Origin: Methanomassiliicoccales archaeon
GTDB taxonomy: Archaea; Thermoplasmatota; Thermoplasmata; Methanomassiliicoccales; UBA472
Length of the DNA stretch: 64,000 nt
NCBI GenBank assembly: GCA_028682895.1
Contig: JAJRAK010000032.1
Span: 1-64,000 of the forward strand
Reading direction: 5' to 3'
The notes under the pieces are model-generated. The model ran no database searches and was not told the DNA's origin. It worked only from the letters and a program-made list of their open reading frames with translations. Below, piece after piece: positions 25,008-34,308 of this stretch. The position numbers and the translations under genes were made by a program. How positions within the stretch are numbered: position 1 is the first letter of the stretch; every line of letters starts with the position of its first letter.

Positions 25008-27695
25008 GTGTCTCTCAGGACGGGCAGGTCACTGTTGACGATGAAGGAGAGGGTGTTCCTGCATCTGCTCCTGCAACAGAGATTCGCCATGGACTCCGAT
25101 TCGCCCAAGTCCGTGACACAGGACGGCATAGCGCAGGCAGTGGACGTAGGTCGAAACAACGTGGCCAAGGTCCTGGCCGAAATGTCGAAGGAAGGATCTC
25201 TCGATATTTTCAGCAGACATGTGAAGGGGCTGCCTAGCGTCCGTAAGGTCTATTTCCTTACATTGAAAGGGATCGAGGAAGCGAAGGATATCAAGCTGGA
25301 CATAGAGAGCACCATGGTGGACGTCATCGATCTGAACGGGGACGTCCATCAGGACGAGATCGGACGTTTAGGCAACTACCTCCCAAAGCGCTATGACCTG
25401 TTGGAGCTGGTCATAGGCATTTCCGAAGGGAGCATCGATTGCCGCAACTTCCATGAGAACAAGATGCGCGAGGAGCGCAGATACGTGGATTTCACCGATA
25501 AGAAGCCAGCTGTAAGGACGTTCTTCGGAAGGGACAAGGAGATCACTTCCCTCGTGGGTCTGCTGGACTCTCCCAGCAAACGGATGATCATCATCAATGG
25601 CATCCCGGGAATAGGGAAGACGACCTTGCTGGCGAAATATGCGCAGCAGGTACGGGACCGCACGAACGTGTTCTGGTACAAGGTGCATGAATGGGCCAAC
25701 CTGAAGGCGCTGTTGCGCCCGATGGCCGAGTTCCTCTCTCAAACAGGACGGAAGAACCTTGAATGGTACCTCAACCAGACCGAGGCCCCGTTGGTCAGTG
25801 AGGTCGCCCATATCTTGGAAGCGGACCTCAGGGAAGTGTCCGCGCTCCTGATATTCGACGATGTGCATAAGGCCGACCCTACCGTGCTGGAGTTCCTGGG
25901 AGCGCTACTGAGCACGCTAGAGGGACTTGAGAGCGTGAGGGCGGTGTGCACAGCCAGGGAGCTGCCATCTTTCTATTCCCGAAGCGTCGTGTTCAACGGC
26001 CTGGTGGAGGAGATCAACCTCGAAGGCCTGGACATCGAGAGCAGCAATCAGATGATGCGCTCCCGCGGTCTGACGAATGGCGATTTCAAAGAGATATACC
26101 GTGTCACCAACGGACATCCCCTTTTCCTGGAACTCATCGACGACCCCAAGCTGGCGCTGGGTAAGAACATCCGCATATTCATCGAACAAGAGGTCTTTTC
26201 CCGCCTGGGCGTTGGGGAAAGAAAGATCATGAGCATCGCTGCGGTCTTCCGATACCCGGTATTGATGGATGCGTTCTTCATCATGGAAGAAGAGATCCAG
26301 ATGGCCGCAGGGCTGGACAAGGTTGAGATGGAGGGAGCGGACTATGCGGTCAGCTATGAGATCGTGGATTCGCTCCTTTCCAAATCGATCATATACGAGT
26401 CGGTGGGACGGGCGATAGGCATGCACGACCTGCTGCGTGAATTTTCCCTTTCCAGGATGACCCCCAGGCAAAGGCGGGTATATCATAAGGCCGCGGCCAG
26501 GTATTACCTGCAGGACAGTTCCGCACCAGCCAGGGTGGAGGGGCTCTATCATTCCCTCATGGCTGGTGACGTTCAAACGGCCATTTCCATAGCGGTCGGT
26601 GACGGTCGCTCCATCATCAACAAGGGGTACGCCACCCAGTTCGCCCCTTTGCTCGATCACCTGGCAAGGGACATGGGGGCCTCAAACAGGAAAGACCTCA
26701 TTGACATCGGTCTCCTCCGAGGGGAGGTCTTGTACCTCCAGGGAGAATGGGACATGGCCTTGGACGTCCTGCGGTCACTGCTATTGAGCCCTGGGGATCT
26801 TGATGTCAGGATGCTATGTGAGGTCAACCGAATGATCGGTGTTATCCATCTTAACCGTGCGGAGTACGATAAGGCCACGTACCACCTGGTCACTGGATAC
26901 GATCTGGCCCTGTCCACTGGAGATCTTCCTACTCAAGCGGACATATCATATGATATTGGAGGATTGATGGAACGCCAGGGGCGCAACGCCGAGTCGATTG
27001 AGCAGTTCCAAAAGGCAAAAAAGATCGCCTTGGCATTGGGGGATGATCTAGCACTGGGAAAGGCGCTCTATGGGCTTGGACGAGTTCATACGATCATGTC
27101 CGAACATGAAGATGCCATCCTCTGTAAAAAGGAGGCGCTGGCAATCCTGGAAAGACGTGGGGACACTATAATGATGGCCAAGGTCTGCACGAGCATCGGC
27201 AAGGACCTGTATTATATCGGACAAAAAAGAGAGAGCATGGAATTCATGGAGCGCGCGACCGAACTGGCGAACGCCATAGGTGACCTGAATACCGTGGGAT
27301 ATGCATTGAATAATCTTGCTGGGTGCAAGATGGACCTGGGAGAATTGCATGCGGCTGAAGAGATACTTCAACGGTGCACGACCATAGCACAGAAGCTGAA
27401 CGATCCGCTCCTCATAGCCTCATCACATTTCCACCGTGGACATTACTATGAACAATGCAATAAGTGGGATAGTGCTAAGGTGGAATTTGATAAATCAATA
27501 GTGATCATCCGCGATCTGGACATACCTATCCGTTCGATCCAGTGGCTAATTGACGTTGCTGACATCTACATAAAAAATGATGAAGCGAAAGAGGCATTAT
27601 CGCTCTTGAACGAAGCAAGTGATCTTGCGAATGTCATAGGACAACGGAGATTTTTAGAGCAGATTAAAGAAAAAATGGAAAAATTGTGCACGTAA
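25008..27695 (+). CDS. Winged-helix / STAND ATPase / TPR regulator
   Basis: 895 residues. N-terminal winged helix-turn-helix (about 12-105: TQDGIAQAVDVGRNNVAKVLAEM), a linker, then a STAND-type NTPase with Walker A GIPGIGKTTLL (near 198-208) and Walker B ALLIFDDVHKAD (near 280), a winged-helix-like subdomain, and about seven tetratricopeptide-like repeats from residue 620 to the end. The layout is that of MalT/GutR-like signal-responsive transcription regulators: ligand or partner binding by the TPRs would control ATP-dependent oligomerisation and DNA binding. Some STAND proteins act in phage defence, but a DNA-binding N-terminus argues for regulation. GTG 25008 or ATG 25041 could be the start. 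The 3' third is more AT-rich. Confidence 0.82.
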   Translation: MSLRTGRSLLTMKERVFLHLLLQQRFAMDSDSPKSVTQDGIAQAVDVGRNNVAKVLAEMSKEGSLDIFSRHVKGLPSVRKVYFLTLKGIEEAKDIKLDIESTMVDVIDLNGDVHQDEIGRLGNYLPKRYDLLELVIGISEGSIDCRNFHENKMREERRYVDFTDKKPAVRTFFGRDKEITSLVGLLDSPSKRMIIINGIPGIGKTTLLAKYAQQVRDRTNVFWYKVHEWANLKALLRPMAEFLSQTGRKNLEWYLNQTEAPLVSEVAHILEADLREVSALLIFDDVHKADPTVLEFLGALLSTLEGLESVRAVCTARELPSFYSRSVVFNGLVEEINLEGLDIESSNQMMRSRGLTNGDFKEIYRVTNGHPLFLELIDDPKLALGKNIRIFIEQEVFSRLGVGERKIMSIAAVFRYPVLMDAFFIMEEEIQMAAGLDKVEMEGADYAVSYEIVDSLLSKSIIYESVGRAIGMHDLLREFSLSRMTPRQRRVYHKAAARYYLQDSSAPARVEGLYHSLMAGDVQTAISIAVGDGRSIINKGYATQFAPLLDHLARDMGASNRKDLIDIGLLRGEVLYLQGEWDMALDVLRSLLLSPGDLDVRMLCEVNRMIGVIHLNRAEYDKATYHLVTGYDLALSTGDLPTQADISYDIGGLMERQGRNAESIEQFQKAKKIALALGDDLALGKALYGLGRVHTIMSEHEDAILCKKEALAILERRGDTIMMAKVCTSIGKDLYYIGQKRESMEFMERATELANAIGDLNTVGYALNNLAGCKMDLGELHAAEEILQRCTTIAQKLNDPLLIASSHFHRGHYYEQCNKWDSAKVEFDKSIVIIRDLDIPIRSIQWLIDVADIYIKNDEAKEALSLLNEASDLANVIGQRRFLEQIKEKMEKLCT

Positions 27696-27704
27696 AGTGC
27701 ACCA

Positions 27705-27914
27705 TTAGATCGAGATCATGTGGGGATCCAATAATGGGATCGAGTGGGGGTCCAGCAGTGGGATCGAGTGTGGATCGAGAAGCGGAATCGAATGAGGGTC
27801 CAGCAGTGGAATGGAGAGCGCTCCAGAGATGGACGTCATTCCGAACATCATCATGCACGCGGAGATGGCAAACAATGCCACAACACCGATCAATACCTTG
27901 CTTCTAATCATCAT
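27705..27914 (-). CDS. Small secreted protein with four SIPLLDPH repeats
   Basis: 69 residues. The N-terminal hydrophobic segment (KVLIGVVALFAISAC) can serve as a signal peptide; I-S-A-C fits a lipobox, so it may be a lipoprotein cleaved before Cys20, or signal peptidase may cut after SGA. The mature part is four tandem copies of SIPLLDPH and a short tail MISI. Codons differ between copies (CTG CTG, CTT CTC, TTA TTG for Leu-Leu; GAC or GAT; CAT or CAC) and every difference is synonymous, which argues for selection on the peptide. It has a GGAAGG ribosome-binding site and a TATA box. It converges with the STAND regulator, 9 bases apart. Confidence 0.7.
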   Translation of the reverse strand: MMIRSKVLIGVVALFAISACMMMFGMTSISGALSIPLLDPHSIPLLDPHSIPLLDPHSIPLLDPHMISI

Positions 27915-27958
27915 CGAAATACCTTCCCTTTACCTAGTGAGACTTGTTTCGACTTGTG

Positions 27959-27986
27959 AATATAAAAACGGTGTTTGAGCATGCTA
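27959..27986 (-). promoter_or_regulatory. Promoter with TAGCATGCTCAAA element (octapeptide-repeat gene)
   Basis: On the minus strand TAGCATGCTCAAA (27986-27974), a 5-base spacer, then TTTTTATATT (27968-27959). Element and spacing match the DUF835 promoter at 24906-24931. The predicted transcript start near 27937 leaves a leader of about 25 bases. Confidence 0.7.
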
Positions 27987-28110
27987 TCGGAACGTTTTAA
28001 TAGTATAAAATATAAAAATGATAATAGATACTATCTGGCTACCTAATTTATTCAATTCGTTGAATGCTACGTATCATTTATTATCATGAACTGATTGGTG
28101 TGATGTTGAA

Positions 28111-28821
28111 ATGAGCTTCAAGATCAATAACGGGTTCCACCCTGAAGCAGTGAAGGCAATCGTGTTCGATCTGGACGGAACGCTGATACGAAGTACCATC
28201 AACTTCCAGGAAATGAACCGTGCCGTCGCAAAAACACTGCTGGAGCATGGTCTTCCTGAGGACATACTTGATAAGAGCGGGCGTGTCAATGAGAGCATCG
28301 TCCGCGCCTATGCTTATTTCAAGACCCATGCTGTAGAAGGATGGGCAGAGGAAGTGGAGAGGGACCTCAACCGGGTCAGCTCGGACGTGGAGATGGCCCG
28401 CGTGGATGGGTCGAAGGCCGTCGATGGAACGTTCGATCTATTGGACCATCTTCGGACCGAGGGCATCGAGGCTGCCATCCTTACTCGCGGCAGCCGTAAC
28501 TATACTATGAGGGCCCTGAAAGCATCTGGTCTGGACGGTCTGTTCCATACGGTAGTATGCCGGGACGATCATCCGCTGACCGAGGCCAAACCCAACCCCA
28601 TCGCCCTGCAGAGGGTCTTCGGACATCTTTCTCTGACCAGTAGACAATGCATGTTCATCGGCGACCATGAGACCGATTATCTTTGCGCTAAGGGAGCGGG
28701 GACGGTCTTCGCCGCCGTTCTCACCGGCTCCCATGGCGCCGATGTATGGGACCGGTTACGTCCTGACGTGGTGATGGACAGTATCGCCGACCTAGACCAA
28801 CTAATGGAGGTAGACAAATGA
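28111..28821 (+). CDS. HAD family phosphatase (phosphoglycolate phosphatase-like)
   Basis: 236 residues. Motif I is FDLDGTL (nucleophile Asp), motif II AILTRGS, motif III lysine in EAKPNP, motif IV FIGDHETDY. The helical cap lies between motifs I and II, giving a subfamily I phosphatase such as Gph. The substrate could be phosphoglycolate or another small phosphate ester. Its stop overlaps the RidA start by 4 bases (ATGA), indicating coupling; a role in clearing damaged metabolites together with RidA is plausible. Confidence 0.87.
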   Translation: MSFKINNGFHPEAVKAIVFDLDGTLIRSTINFQEMNRAVAKTLLEHGLPEDILDKSGRVNESIVRAYAYFKTHAVEGWAEEVERDLNRVSSDVEMARVDGSKAVDGTFDLLDHLRTEGIEAAILTRGSRNYTMRALKASGLDGLFHTVVCRDDHPLTEAKPNPIALQRVFGHLSLTSRQCMFIGDHETDYLCAKGAGTVFAAVLTGSHGADVWDRLRPDVVMDSIADLDQLMEVDK

Positions 28822-29189
28822 GATCTGTATTGGTGGAGGAGGCCCCTCAACCCATCGGCCCCTATTCCCAGGCCGTGGTGCGCGGGACCATGATTTTCTG
28901 CTCCGGACAGCTCGGTCTGGACCCTATGACCAACCATCTGGCGGCCGGTGCGGCCGAACAGACCAGAATGGCCCTTTCCAACCTGAGCGCGGTGCTCAAA
29001 GGTGCGGGAAGCTCGCTCTCTCAGACGCTCAAGGTGACCGTCTATCTGACCGACCTATCATATTGGAACGAGGTCAACCAGGCATATACCGAATTCTTCT
29101 CCCCGCCTTATCCGGCCCGGTCCGCCGTTCAGGTGGCCGCGTTGCCCAAGGGCGCTATCGTGGAGATAGATATCATCGCCTTCAAGTGA
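28818..29189 (+). CDS. RidA family enamine/imine deaminase
   Basis: 123 residues. RidA hydrolyses reactive enamines/imines (for example 2-aminoacrylate) made by PLP enzymes. Visible marks: PQPIGPYSQAV at the N-terminus, FCSGQLGLDP, and the catalytic-arginine block PARSAVQVAALPKGAIVEIDIIA. It is trimeric in known members. It overlaps the HAD gene by ATGA, so the two form an operon. Confidence 0.93.
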   Translation: MRSVLVEEAPQPIGPYSQAVVRGTMIFCSGQLGLDPMTNHLAAGAAEQTRMALSNLSAVLKGAGSSLSQTLKVTVYLTDLSYWNEVNQAYTEFFSPPYPARSAVQVAALPKGAIVEIDIIAFK

Positions 29190-29236
29190 GGTCGGCTGCA
29201 AAACGTATATGACCAACGCCCATCGTTCTTCGTTTG

Positions 29237-31723
29237 ATGAGCGAAGGTACTGATGACGGCAAGGGAGAGCGCAAGAGCGCTTCATTCACGGTAACTGGCA
29301 TGAGCTGTGCCTCCTGTGCTGGTTCGATAGAGGATGCCTTGAACGGCCTGGAGGGCGTTCAGCAGGCCACCGTCAACTTGGCCACGGAGAGGGCCTCGGT
29401 CACCTACGATCCATCATCCCTTGACCTGGACATGATGCGTCGGGCGGTAGAGGACGCCGGTTATGGTGTCATAATCAACGAGCTTACCCTTTCCATCGGC
29501 GGCATGAGCTGTGCTTCCTGCGCGAACACCATCGAGGAGAACGTACGGGAATTGGAGGGGGTCTTCTCCGCCACCGTCAACCTGGTCACGGAGAGGTTGA
29601 CCGTCAGGTACGATCCGCAACGTGTGCGCATCCCTCAGATCAAGAAGGCTGTGCTGGACTCCGGCTATGAGGTACTGGAGGCCCGATCTAAGGACGTCGA
29701 GGAAGAGACCCGCGCCCGGGAGCTGAAGCGGCAGAGATGGCTTTTGCTCTTCTCCCTTTCCCTGGCCGTTCCGACCATGCTCATCATGATGCTCATGGAA
29801 CTCACCCATATCGGGCACGAGTTCCTGATGGACTACGGTAACTACATCATGTTCATCCTGGCCACGCCGGTCCAGTTCGTGGCCGGTCATCAGTTCTACA
29901 TCGGCGCGTACAAGGCCCTTCGCAACCGCACAGCGAACATGGACACGCTGATAGCCGTAGGGACGTCGTCCGCTTACCTCTACAGCGTTTTCGCTCTCTT
30001 CCTCCCAGGGACTGTGGCGTTCCAGCATGTCTATTTTGACAGCTCGGCCATGATCATAGCGCTCATATTGTTCGGGAAATACCTGGAGGCCAAGGCCAAG
30101 GGAAGGACCTCCGAGGCCATCAGACGACTGATGGGGCTGCAGCCCAAGACCGCCCGCATTCTTAAGGACGGTAAAGAGGTCGAAGTGCAGGTGGACGAGC
30201 TTGACGTGGGCGATGTCATGGTCGTCCGTCCGGGTGAGAAGGTGCCTACGGACGGCGTCGTCATCGATGGCCGCTCATCGGTGGATGAGAGCTTGATCAC
30301 AGGAGAGAGCTTACCTGTGAGCAAGGAAGAAGGTTCCTCTGTCATCGGCGCCACCATCAACAAGAGCGGCCTCCTCAAGGTCAGGGCGGTCAAGGTCGGA
30401 AAGGACACGGCCCTGGCGCAGATAGTGAAATTGGTGGAGGATGCTCAGGTCAAGAAGGCACCGATACAGCGAACGGCTGACCGCGTGGCCGCCGTGTTCG
30501 TCCCTGCCGTGATAACCATCGCCGTCATCTCGTTCTTGATATGGTACTTCATCGGAGCGGGCGCCCTTGAGGTCAGCACGGATCATTTCACCTTCTCACT
30601 GACGATCTTCATCACTGTCCTGGTCATCGCTTGCCCTTGCGCATTGGGGTTGGCCACGCCCACCGCCATCATGGTCGGGACCGGAAAAGGTGCGGAGAAC
30701 GGCATCCTGATCAAGGGAGGGGATTCCCTGGAGGTCACCGGGCGTGTACGGACCGTGGTCTTCGACAAGACGGGCACCCTGACCAAGGGAGAGCCCGAGG
30801 TCAAGGAGATATTGAACCTGGGTGAGCCGTGCGCCGACATGCTGCAACTGGTCGCTAGTGCCGAGGTCGGTTCCGAGCATCCGTTGGGGGAGGCCATCGT
30901 CCGAAAGGCGCGCACGGACGACGTCGATGTCCTGGGATCGGAGGATTTCGAGAGCATAGCTGGAAAGGGCGTACGTGCCACTGTCCAAGGTAGACATGTC
31001 GTGGTCGGGAACCGTTCACTGCTCGAGGATTTGAATGTCCCGTTGGGAAAATGGGAGAAGGACATCTCCATGCTAGAGGAACGGGGCATGACGGCCGTGC
31101 TGGTCATGATAGATGGCGCCCTGTGCGCTGCCATCGGAATCGCCGACGTCGTCAAGCCGACGGCGAAGGAGGCCGTACAGGCATTGAAGGACATGGGGAT
31201 AGAGGTCATCATGCTGACCGGTGACAATCGGCGCACGGCCAATGCCATAGCTGGTGAGCTGGGCATAACTACAGTACTGGCGGAGGTGCTCCCGGGCGAG
31301 AAGGCCAACGAGATAGCCCGCCTGCAAAAGGACGGCACGATCGTGGCCATGGTCGGTGACGGTGTGAACGACGCTCCGGCATTGGCGCAGGCGGACGTGG
31401 GGATCGCCCTCGGTTCCGGCACGGACGTGGCCGTAGAGGCCGGAGACATCGTCCTCATCAAGGACGACCCCAGAGATGTGGTCGCCGCCATACAGCTCTC
31501 CAGGCGCACCATGCAGAAGATCAGGCAGAACTTGTTCTGGGCCTTCGGCTATAACACCGCGGGCATCCCGGTGGCCGCAGGTATATTATACCCTGCCTGG
31601 GGAATATTATTATCACCGATCGTCGCCGCAGGCGCCATGGCGCTGTCCTCCGTTTCGGTGGTCTCCAACGCCGCGCTCCTGAAGCGATATACACCGGAGA
31701 TCAAACAAAAAGGAGGTCATTGA
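29237..31723 (+). CDS. copA: Copper-exporting P1B-type ATPase (CopA)
   Basis: Cu(I) efflux pump. Two N-terminal heavy-metal domains, each with GMSCASC (about residues 20-27 and 90-97), eight predicted membrane helices, the CPC metal site in [14 protein letters not shown], phosphorylation motif [11 protein letters not shown] near residue 510, HP in SEHPLGEA, and the hinge [16 protein letters not shown]. 828 residues from ATG 29237; TTG 29234 is the alternative. CPC plus M7/M8 residues YN and MSSVS are those of the Cu(I) group. The YHS-domain gene starts immediately after its stop. Confidence 0.94.
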   Translation: MSEGTDDGKGERKSASFTVTGMSCASCAGSIEDALNGLEGVQQATVNLATERASVTYDPSSLDLDMMRRAVEDAGYGVIINELTLSIGGMSCASCANTIEENVRELEGVFSATVNLVTERLTVRYDPQRVRIPQIKKAVLDSGYEVLEARSKDVEEETRARELKRQRWLLLFSLSLAVPTMLIMMLMELTHIGHEFLMDYGNYIMFILATPVQFVAGHQFYIGAYKALRNRTANMDTLIAVGTSSAYLYSVFALFLPGTVAFQHVYFDSSAMIIALILFGKYLEAKAKGRTSEAIRRLMGLQPKTARILKDGKEVEVQVDELDVGDVMVVRPGEKVPTDGVVIDGRSSVDESLITGESLPVSKEEGSSVIGATINKSGLLKVRAVKVGKDTALAQIVKLVEDAQVKKAPIQRTADRVAAVFVPAVITIAVISFLIWYFIGAGALEVSTDHFTFSLTIFITVLVIACPCALGLATPTAIMVGTGKGAENGILIKGGDSLEVTGRVRTVVFDKTGTLTKGEPEVKEILNLGEPCADMLQLVASAEVGSEHPLGEAIVRKARTDDVDVLGSEDFESIAGKGVRATVQGRHVVVGNRSLLEDLNVPLGKWEKDISMLEERGMTAVLVMIDGALCAAIGIADVVKPTAKEAVQALKDMGIEVIMLTGDNRRTANAIAGELGITTVLAEVLPGEKANEIARLQKDGTIVAMVGDGVNDAPALAQADVGIALGSGTDVAVEAGDIVLIKDDPRDVVAAIQLSRRTMQKIRQNLFWAFGYNTAGIPVAAGILYPAWGILLSPIVAAGAMALSSVSVVSNAALLKRYTPEIKQKGGH

Positions 31724-31870
31724 ATGTCAGAGGACCCGATCTGCCATATGGAAGTGGATGATAAGACCGCAAAGTGGACCTCATTGTACAAGGGAAAGAA
31801 ATATTCCTTCTGCGCCCCTGGATGCAAGATGAAGTTCGATGCGGAACCGCAAAAATATGTGAAGAAATAG
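31724..31870 (+). CDS. YHS-domain metal-binding mini-protein (48 aa)
   Basis: Short gene right after copA (no gap), with AGGAGG at 31711-31716 inside the 3' end of copA. The product starts MSEDPICHMEVDDKTAK and has the YHS pattern: DPICHMEV, the strand YKGKKYSFC, then APGC and F near the end. The cysteines of C-x2-x-C type (FCAPGC) and CHM would bind Cu(I). YHS or TRASH domains are often fused to CopA or placed next to it, where they act as metal sensors or chaperones. It ends in TAG and is followed by a bidirectional hairpin. Confidence 0.85.
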   Translation: MSEDPICHMEVDDKTAKWTSLYKGKKYSFCAPGCKMKFDAEPQKYVKK

Positions 31871-31882
31871 AAAAGAGAAAAG

Positions 31883-31910
31883 GCGGGCCCGTGCCCGCGA
31901 TATTTTTTGT
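31883..31910. terminator. Bidirectional terminator between the copA operon and the GlcD-type oxidase
   Basis: GCGGGC (31883-31888), loop CCGT, GCCCGC (31893-31898). On the plus strand it is followed by GATATTTTTTG; on the minus strand by TTTTCTCTTTTC. It therefore serves both convergent transcripts. Confidence 0.7.
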
Positions 31911-33494
31911 TTAGTGGCTCTTGTGGCGGCCGTCGCGTTCGGCATTGGCCCTTTCCTGGGCGTAAGCTTCCTGCTTGGCCTCGATGTCCGGGGACTCGGA
32001 GGGCAATGCCGCCCTGACCGTGGCCATGGCCTTCATCCCCACCTGGAACAGTATCGGCGGGATCTTGATGCCGTAGCGCAGCGTCGTGCCCGTCAGCTTG
32101 CCCGGGTTCATGATGTCCTGGGGGTCGACGAGCTTCTTGATGTCCCGGATGTACTTGGCACCGGTCCCGCGGATGCCATCTAGGTTGGAGGCGAAGAAGG
32201 CACCGAACCCGAGCGGACGTCCGCCGATGGTCATGGAGTAGTTGGCGAACCGGGCGTTGAAGCCGAAGCCGGTCATGTTCTGCATCTCGTCGAAGTTCGA
32301 CAGGTAGTAGGGCATGAACATCACGGTGTTGCGGTCGACCATGGAACCGATGATGGCACCGGTCATCTTCAGATCGCCCAGGATCTTGTAGCACTCATCG
32401 ACGCACTCTCCGAACTTGTTCAACGGAAGGACTGCCTCACCGGGGATGCTGCCGATGCCGATCTCGCGGCAGCGGTACTCGTAGCAGCGCTCGTCCCACT
32501 CGTGGGAGGCGACGTCGTCCGGCAGTCTCTTGCCGCCGTGCTTGGCCATTATCTCCTCGATCTTCTTCTCCTCCCAAGCAACGATCTCCTTGTCCCCTTC
32601 CAGCTGTATATTGAGGACGTTGCTGCCTTCAGGGAGGGTGTGCTTTCCTGCCTTTCGTAGAAGGTCGAAGTGGTTCTGGTCGCTGAACCCGATGTGCAGC
32701 GGCCTCACGCGGGACCTGCATATCTCCATGAGGGGCTTTCCAGCCTCTTTCAGGGAGGGGAACGAGTAGGTGAGGGATTTCATGATCTCGGGGGCGGGCT
32801 CGAGCTTAAAGGTGACGGTACATATCTGGGCCAAGGTGCCCTCGGCACCTACGATGAGCCTGTTCAGGTTGTAACCGGTCTCGTTGTCCACGATGAGGTC
32901 GAAGCCGGTCTCCACGAGGGTCCCGTTAGGCATGACGACCTCCATGTTCCGCACCAGGTCACCACTGGTCCCGTACTTCATCGAACCGATGCCGACGCCG
33001 TTGACGGATATCCATCCGCCCAGGGTCGCCGACGGGAAGGAGCTGGGATAGCCGCCGAGCAGCAGTCCCTTCTCGAGGCAAGCATCGTAGACCTGCTTCC
33101 AGGTGCAACCAGCCTGGGCCTTGACGCAGAGGTTCTCCACATCGATGTTGAGGATCTTGTTCATGCCGCCCGAGGTGTCTATGAGTATTCCCCCGAAGAT
33201 CGGTGTGGAACCGCCCAGGCCCCAGGTCGATGCTCCGCGCGGGGTTATCGGGATCTTCTCTTCCGCGGCGATCTTGACTATCTTGACGACGTCCTCCGTC
33301 GAGTGGGGGCGGACAACGACATCAGGTATGTTCTTGAACGCGACCTGAACGACGCTGGGAAGAGGGGCCAGATCATGACTGTAAAGCAGTCTTTCCATCT
33401 TGCTGGTCTTGACGTTCTCCATTCCGATCGCATCTTGCAGTTTGGCCACGACGGGGGCCAGGGACCTGCTGACATTCTCCTCGGCAGCTTCCAT
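31911..33494 (-). CDS. FAD-binding oxidoreductase (GlcD / D-lactate dehydrogenase type)
   Basis: 527-residue flavoprotein of the vanillyl-alcohol-oxidase fold. The FAD domain contains VVVRPHSTEDVVKIVKIAAEEKIPITPRGASTWGLGG and the pyrophosphate loop SATLGGWISVNGVGIGSMKYG. The C-terminal domain includes the substrate and flavin cap region. Relatives oxidise D-lactate, glycolate or other 2-hydroxyacids and pass electrons to Fe-S partners. No HdrD-like partner is adjacent, so acceptor and substrate stay open. A ribosome-binding GAGGT lies upstream of the ATG. The His-rich tail (DGRHKSH) is unusual. Confidence 0.85.
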   Translation of the reverse strand: MEAAEENVSRSLAPVVAKLQDAIGMENVKTSKMERLLYSHDLAPLPSVVQVAFKNIPDVVVRPHSTEDVVKIVKIAAEEKIPITPRGASTWGLGGSTPIFGGILIDTSGGMNKILNIDVENLCVKAQAGCTWKQVYDACLEKGLLLGGYPSSFPSATLGGWISVNGVGIGSMKYGTSGDLVRNMEVVMPNGTLVETGFDLIVDNETGYNLNRLIVGAEGTLAQICTVTFKLEPAPEIMKSLTYSFPSLKEAGKPLMEICRSRVRPLHIGFSDQNHFDLLRKAGKHTLPEGSNVLNIQLEGDKEIVAWEEKKIEEIMAKHGGKRLPDDVASHEWDERCYEYRCREIGIGSIPGEAVLPLNKFGECVDECYKILGDLKMTGAIIGSMVDRNTVMFMPYYLSNFDEMQNMTGFGFNARFANYSMTIGGRPLGFGAFFASNLDGIRGTGAKYIRDIKKLVDPQDIMNPGKLTGTTLRYGIKIPPILFQVGMKAMATVRAALPSESPDIEAKQEAYAQERANAERDGRHKSH

Positions 33495-34308
33495 GTGAAG
33501 ACCTCTATATAGGATATAAACGAGATTGTACCCTGAAGTCCATGATGTATTTTAAATCTATTCCCAGGCCATACAAGAACAATGTGGCATAGGGTTTAAC
33601 GGTGGTATATAAATTGGAGCCCGAGCGACGGCGCTTGAAGGTACTTCGTCCCTACTTGGCGACCTCACATCTGCAGATGGATGATCTGCCATTTCGATGA
33701 CGTCCTATTGGCTCTCCATTTCCGCGAAGGGAACGGGTCGCCGTCCTTCCTGACGCACACCCGCCTTAGGTCAGGCGACGATCGGGGGACCTGCCATATG
33801 GCACGATAGGACCTTTACCTATGGGCATGATCCTCAAATCATGCAGGATCCATCCAGGTTTCCCAACAGCCTTTCCGGCTCGGGCTAATGATATCATCAA
33901 TGTCCTAAATATATGTAATTTCCCGCACGTCAATGGTCGAGCCAGTATATTAATTGATAAATAAATATAAATCAAAACGGCCTTTGGACTGGTCAAGTTA
34001 CTAAAAGGTGCCTGGGGCATGGGACGGGACAAAGTGACCCTCGGTCCTACCCATTCCTCAAAGTGGGACTTGTTCCTTGGGCGACCTTCCCTCCGTCCCG
34101 CTCTGCGCAACATTAGGTGCGCGCAGGATGCTGTCGAGGCTCCCAGTTTGAACATGGGACCTTTTTTCGAGCAGCAGGCGGATCGACGCCCGGACCAGTA
34201 CGGGACAGCAGTGCTTTCCCGACCTCGTCGCTCATGCCACACAGGCAATGATATACTTGGGAGTACGCAGTATAAAATGATTTTCTTCCACCCTGCATCA
34301 AGGCGGGA
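33495..34308. other. Gene-free stretch with a strong TATA box and many inverted repeats (candidate ncRNA)
   Basis: No credible protein gene in 814 bases. GGTATATAAATTGG at about 33604-33617 is a strong plus-strand promoter. Downstream lie four neighbouring dyads: CCTGAC/GTCAGG (33749-33754 / 33770-33775, extendable by GTCG/CGAC), TGCCATATGGCA (33792-33803), ATAGG/CCTAT (33806-33810 / 33818-33822) and GCATGAT/ATCATGC (33825-33831 / 33838-33844). A second set follows: GGGAC/GTCCC (34021-34025 / 34095-34099), enclosing GGGACAA/TTGTTCC (34026-34032 / 34070-34076), then GCGCA/TGCGC (34105-34109 / 34118-34122). A structured RNA is possible on either strand; the known family, if any, was not recognised. 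Confidence 0.45.

Noticed and set aside
33766-34248. 160-codon minus-strand frame in the gene-free stretch
   Set aside because: Low-complexity basic composition, no ribosome-binding site, no recognisable fold, and it crosses several strong inverted repeats. Treated as chance.
34021-34260. SRP (7S) RNA in the gene-free stretch
   Set aside because: Stems and GC content looked promising, but the helix 8 GNAR loop and the asymmetric loop motif of SRP RNA could not be found on either strand.
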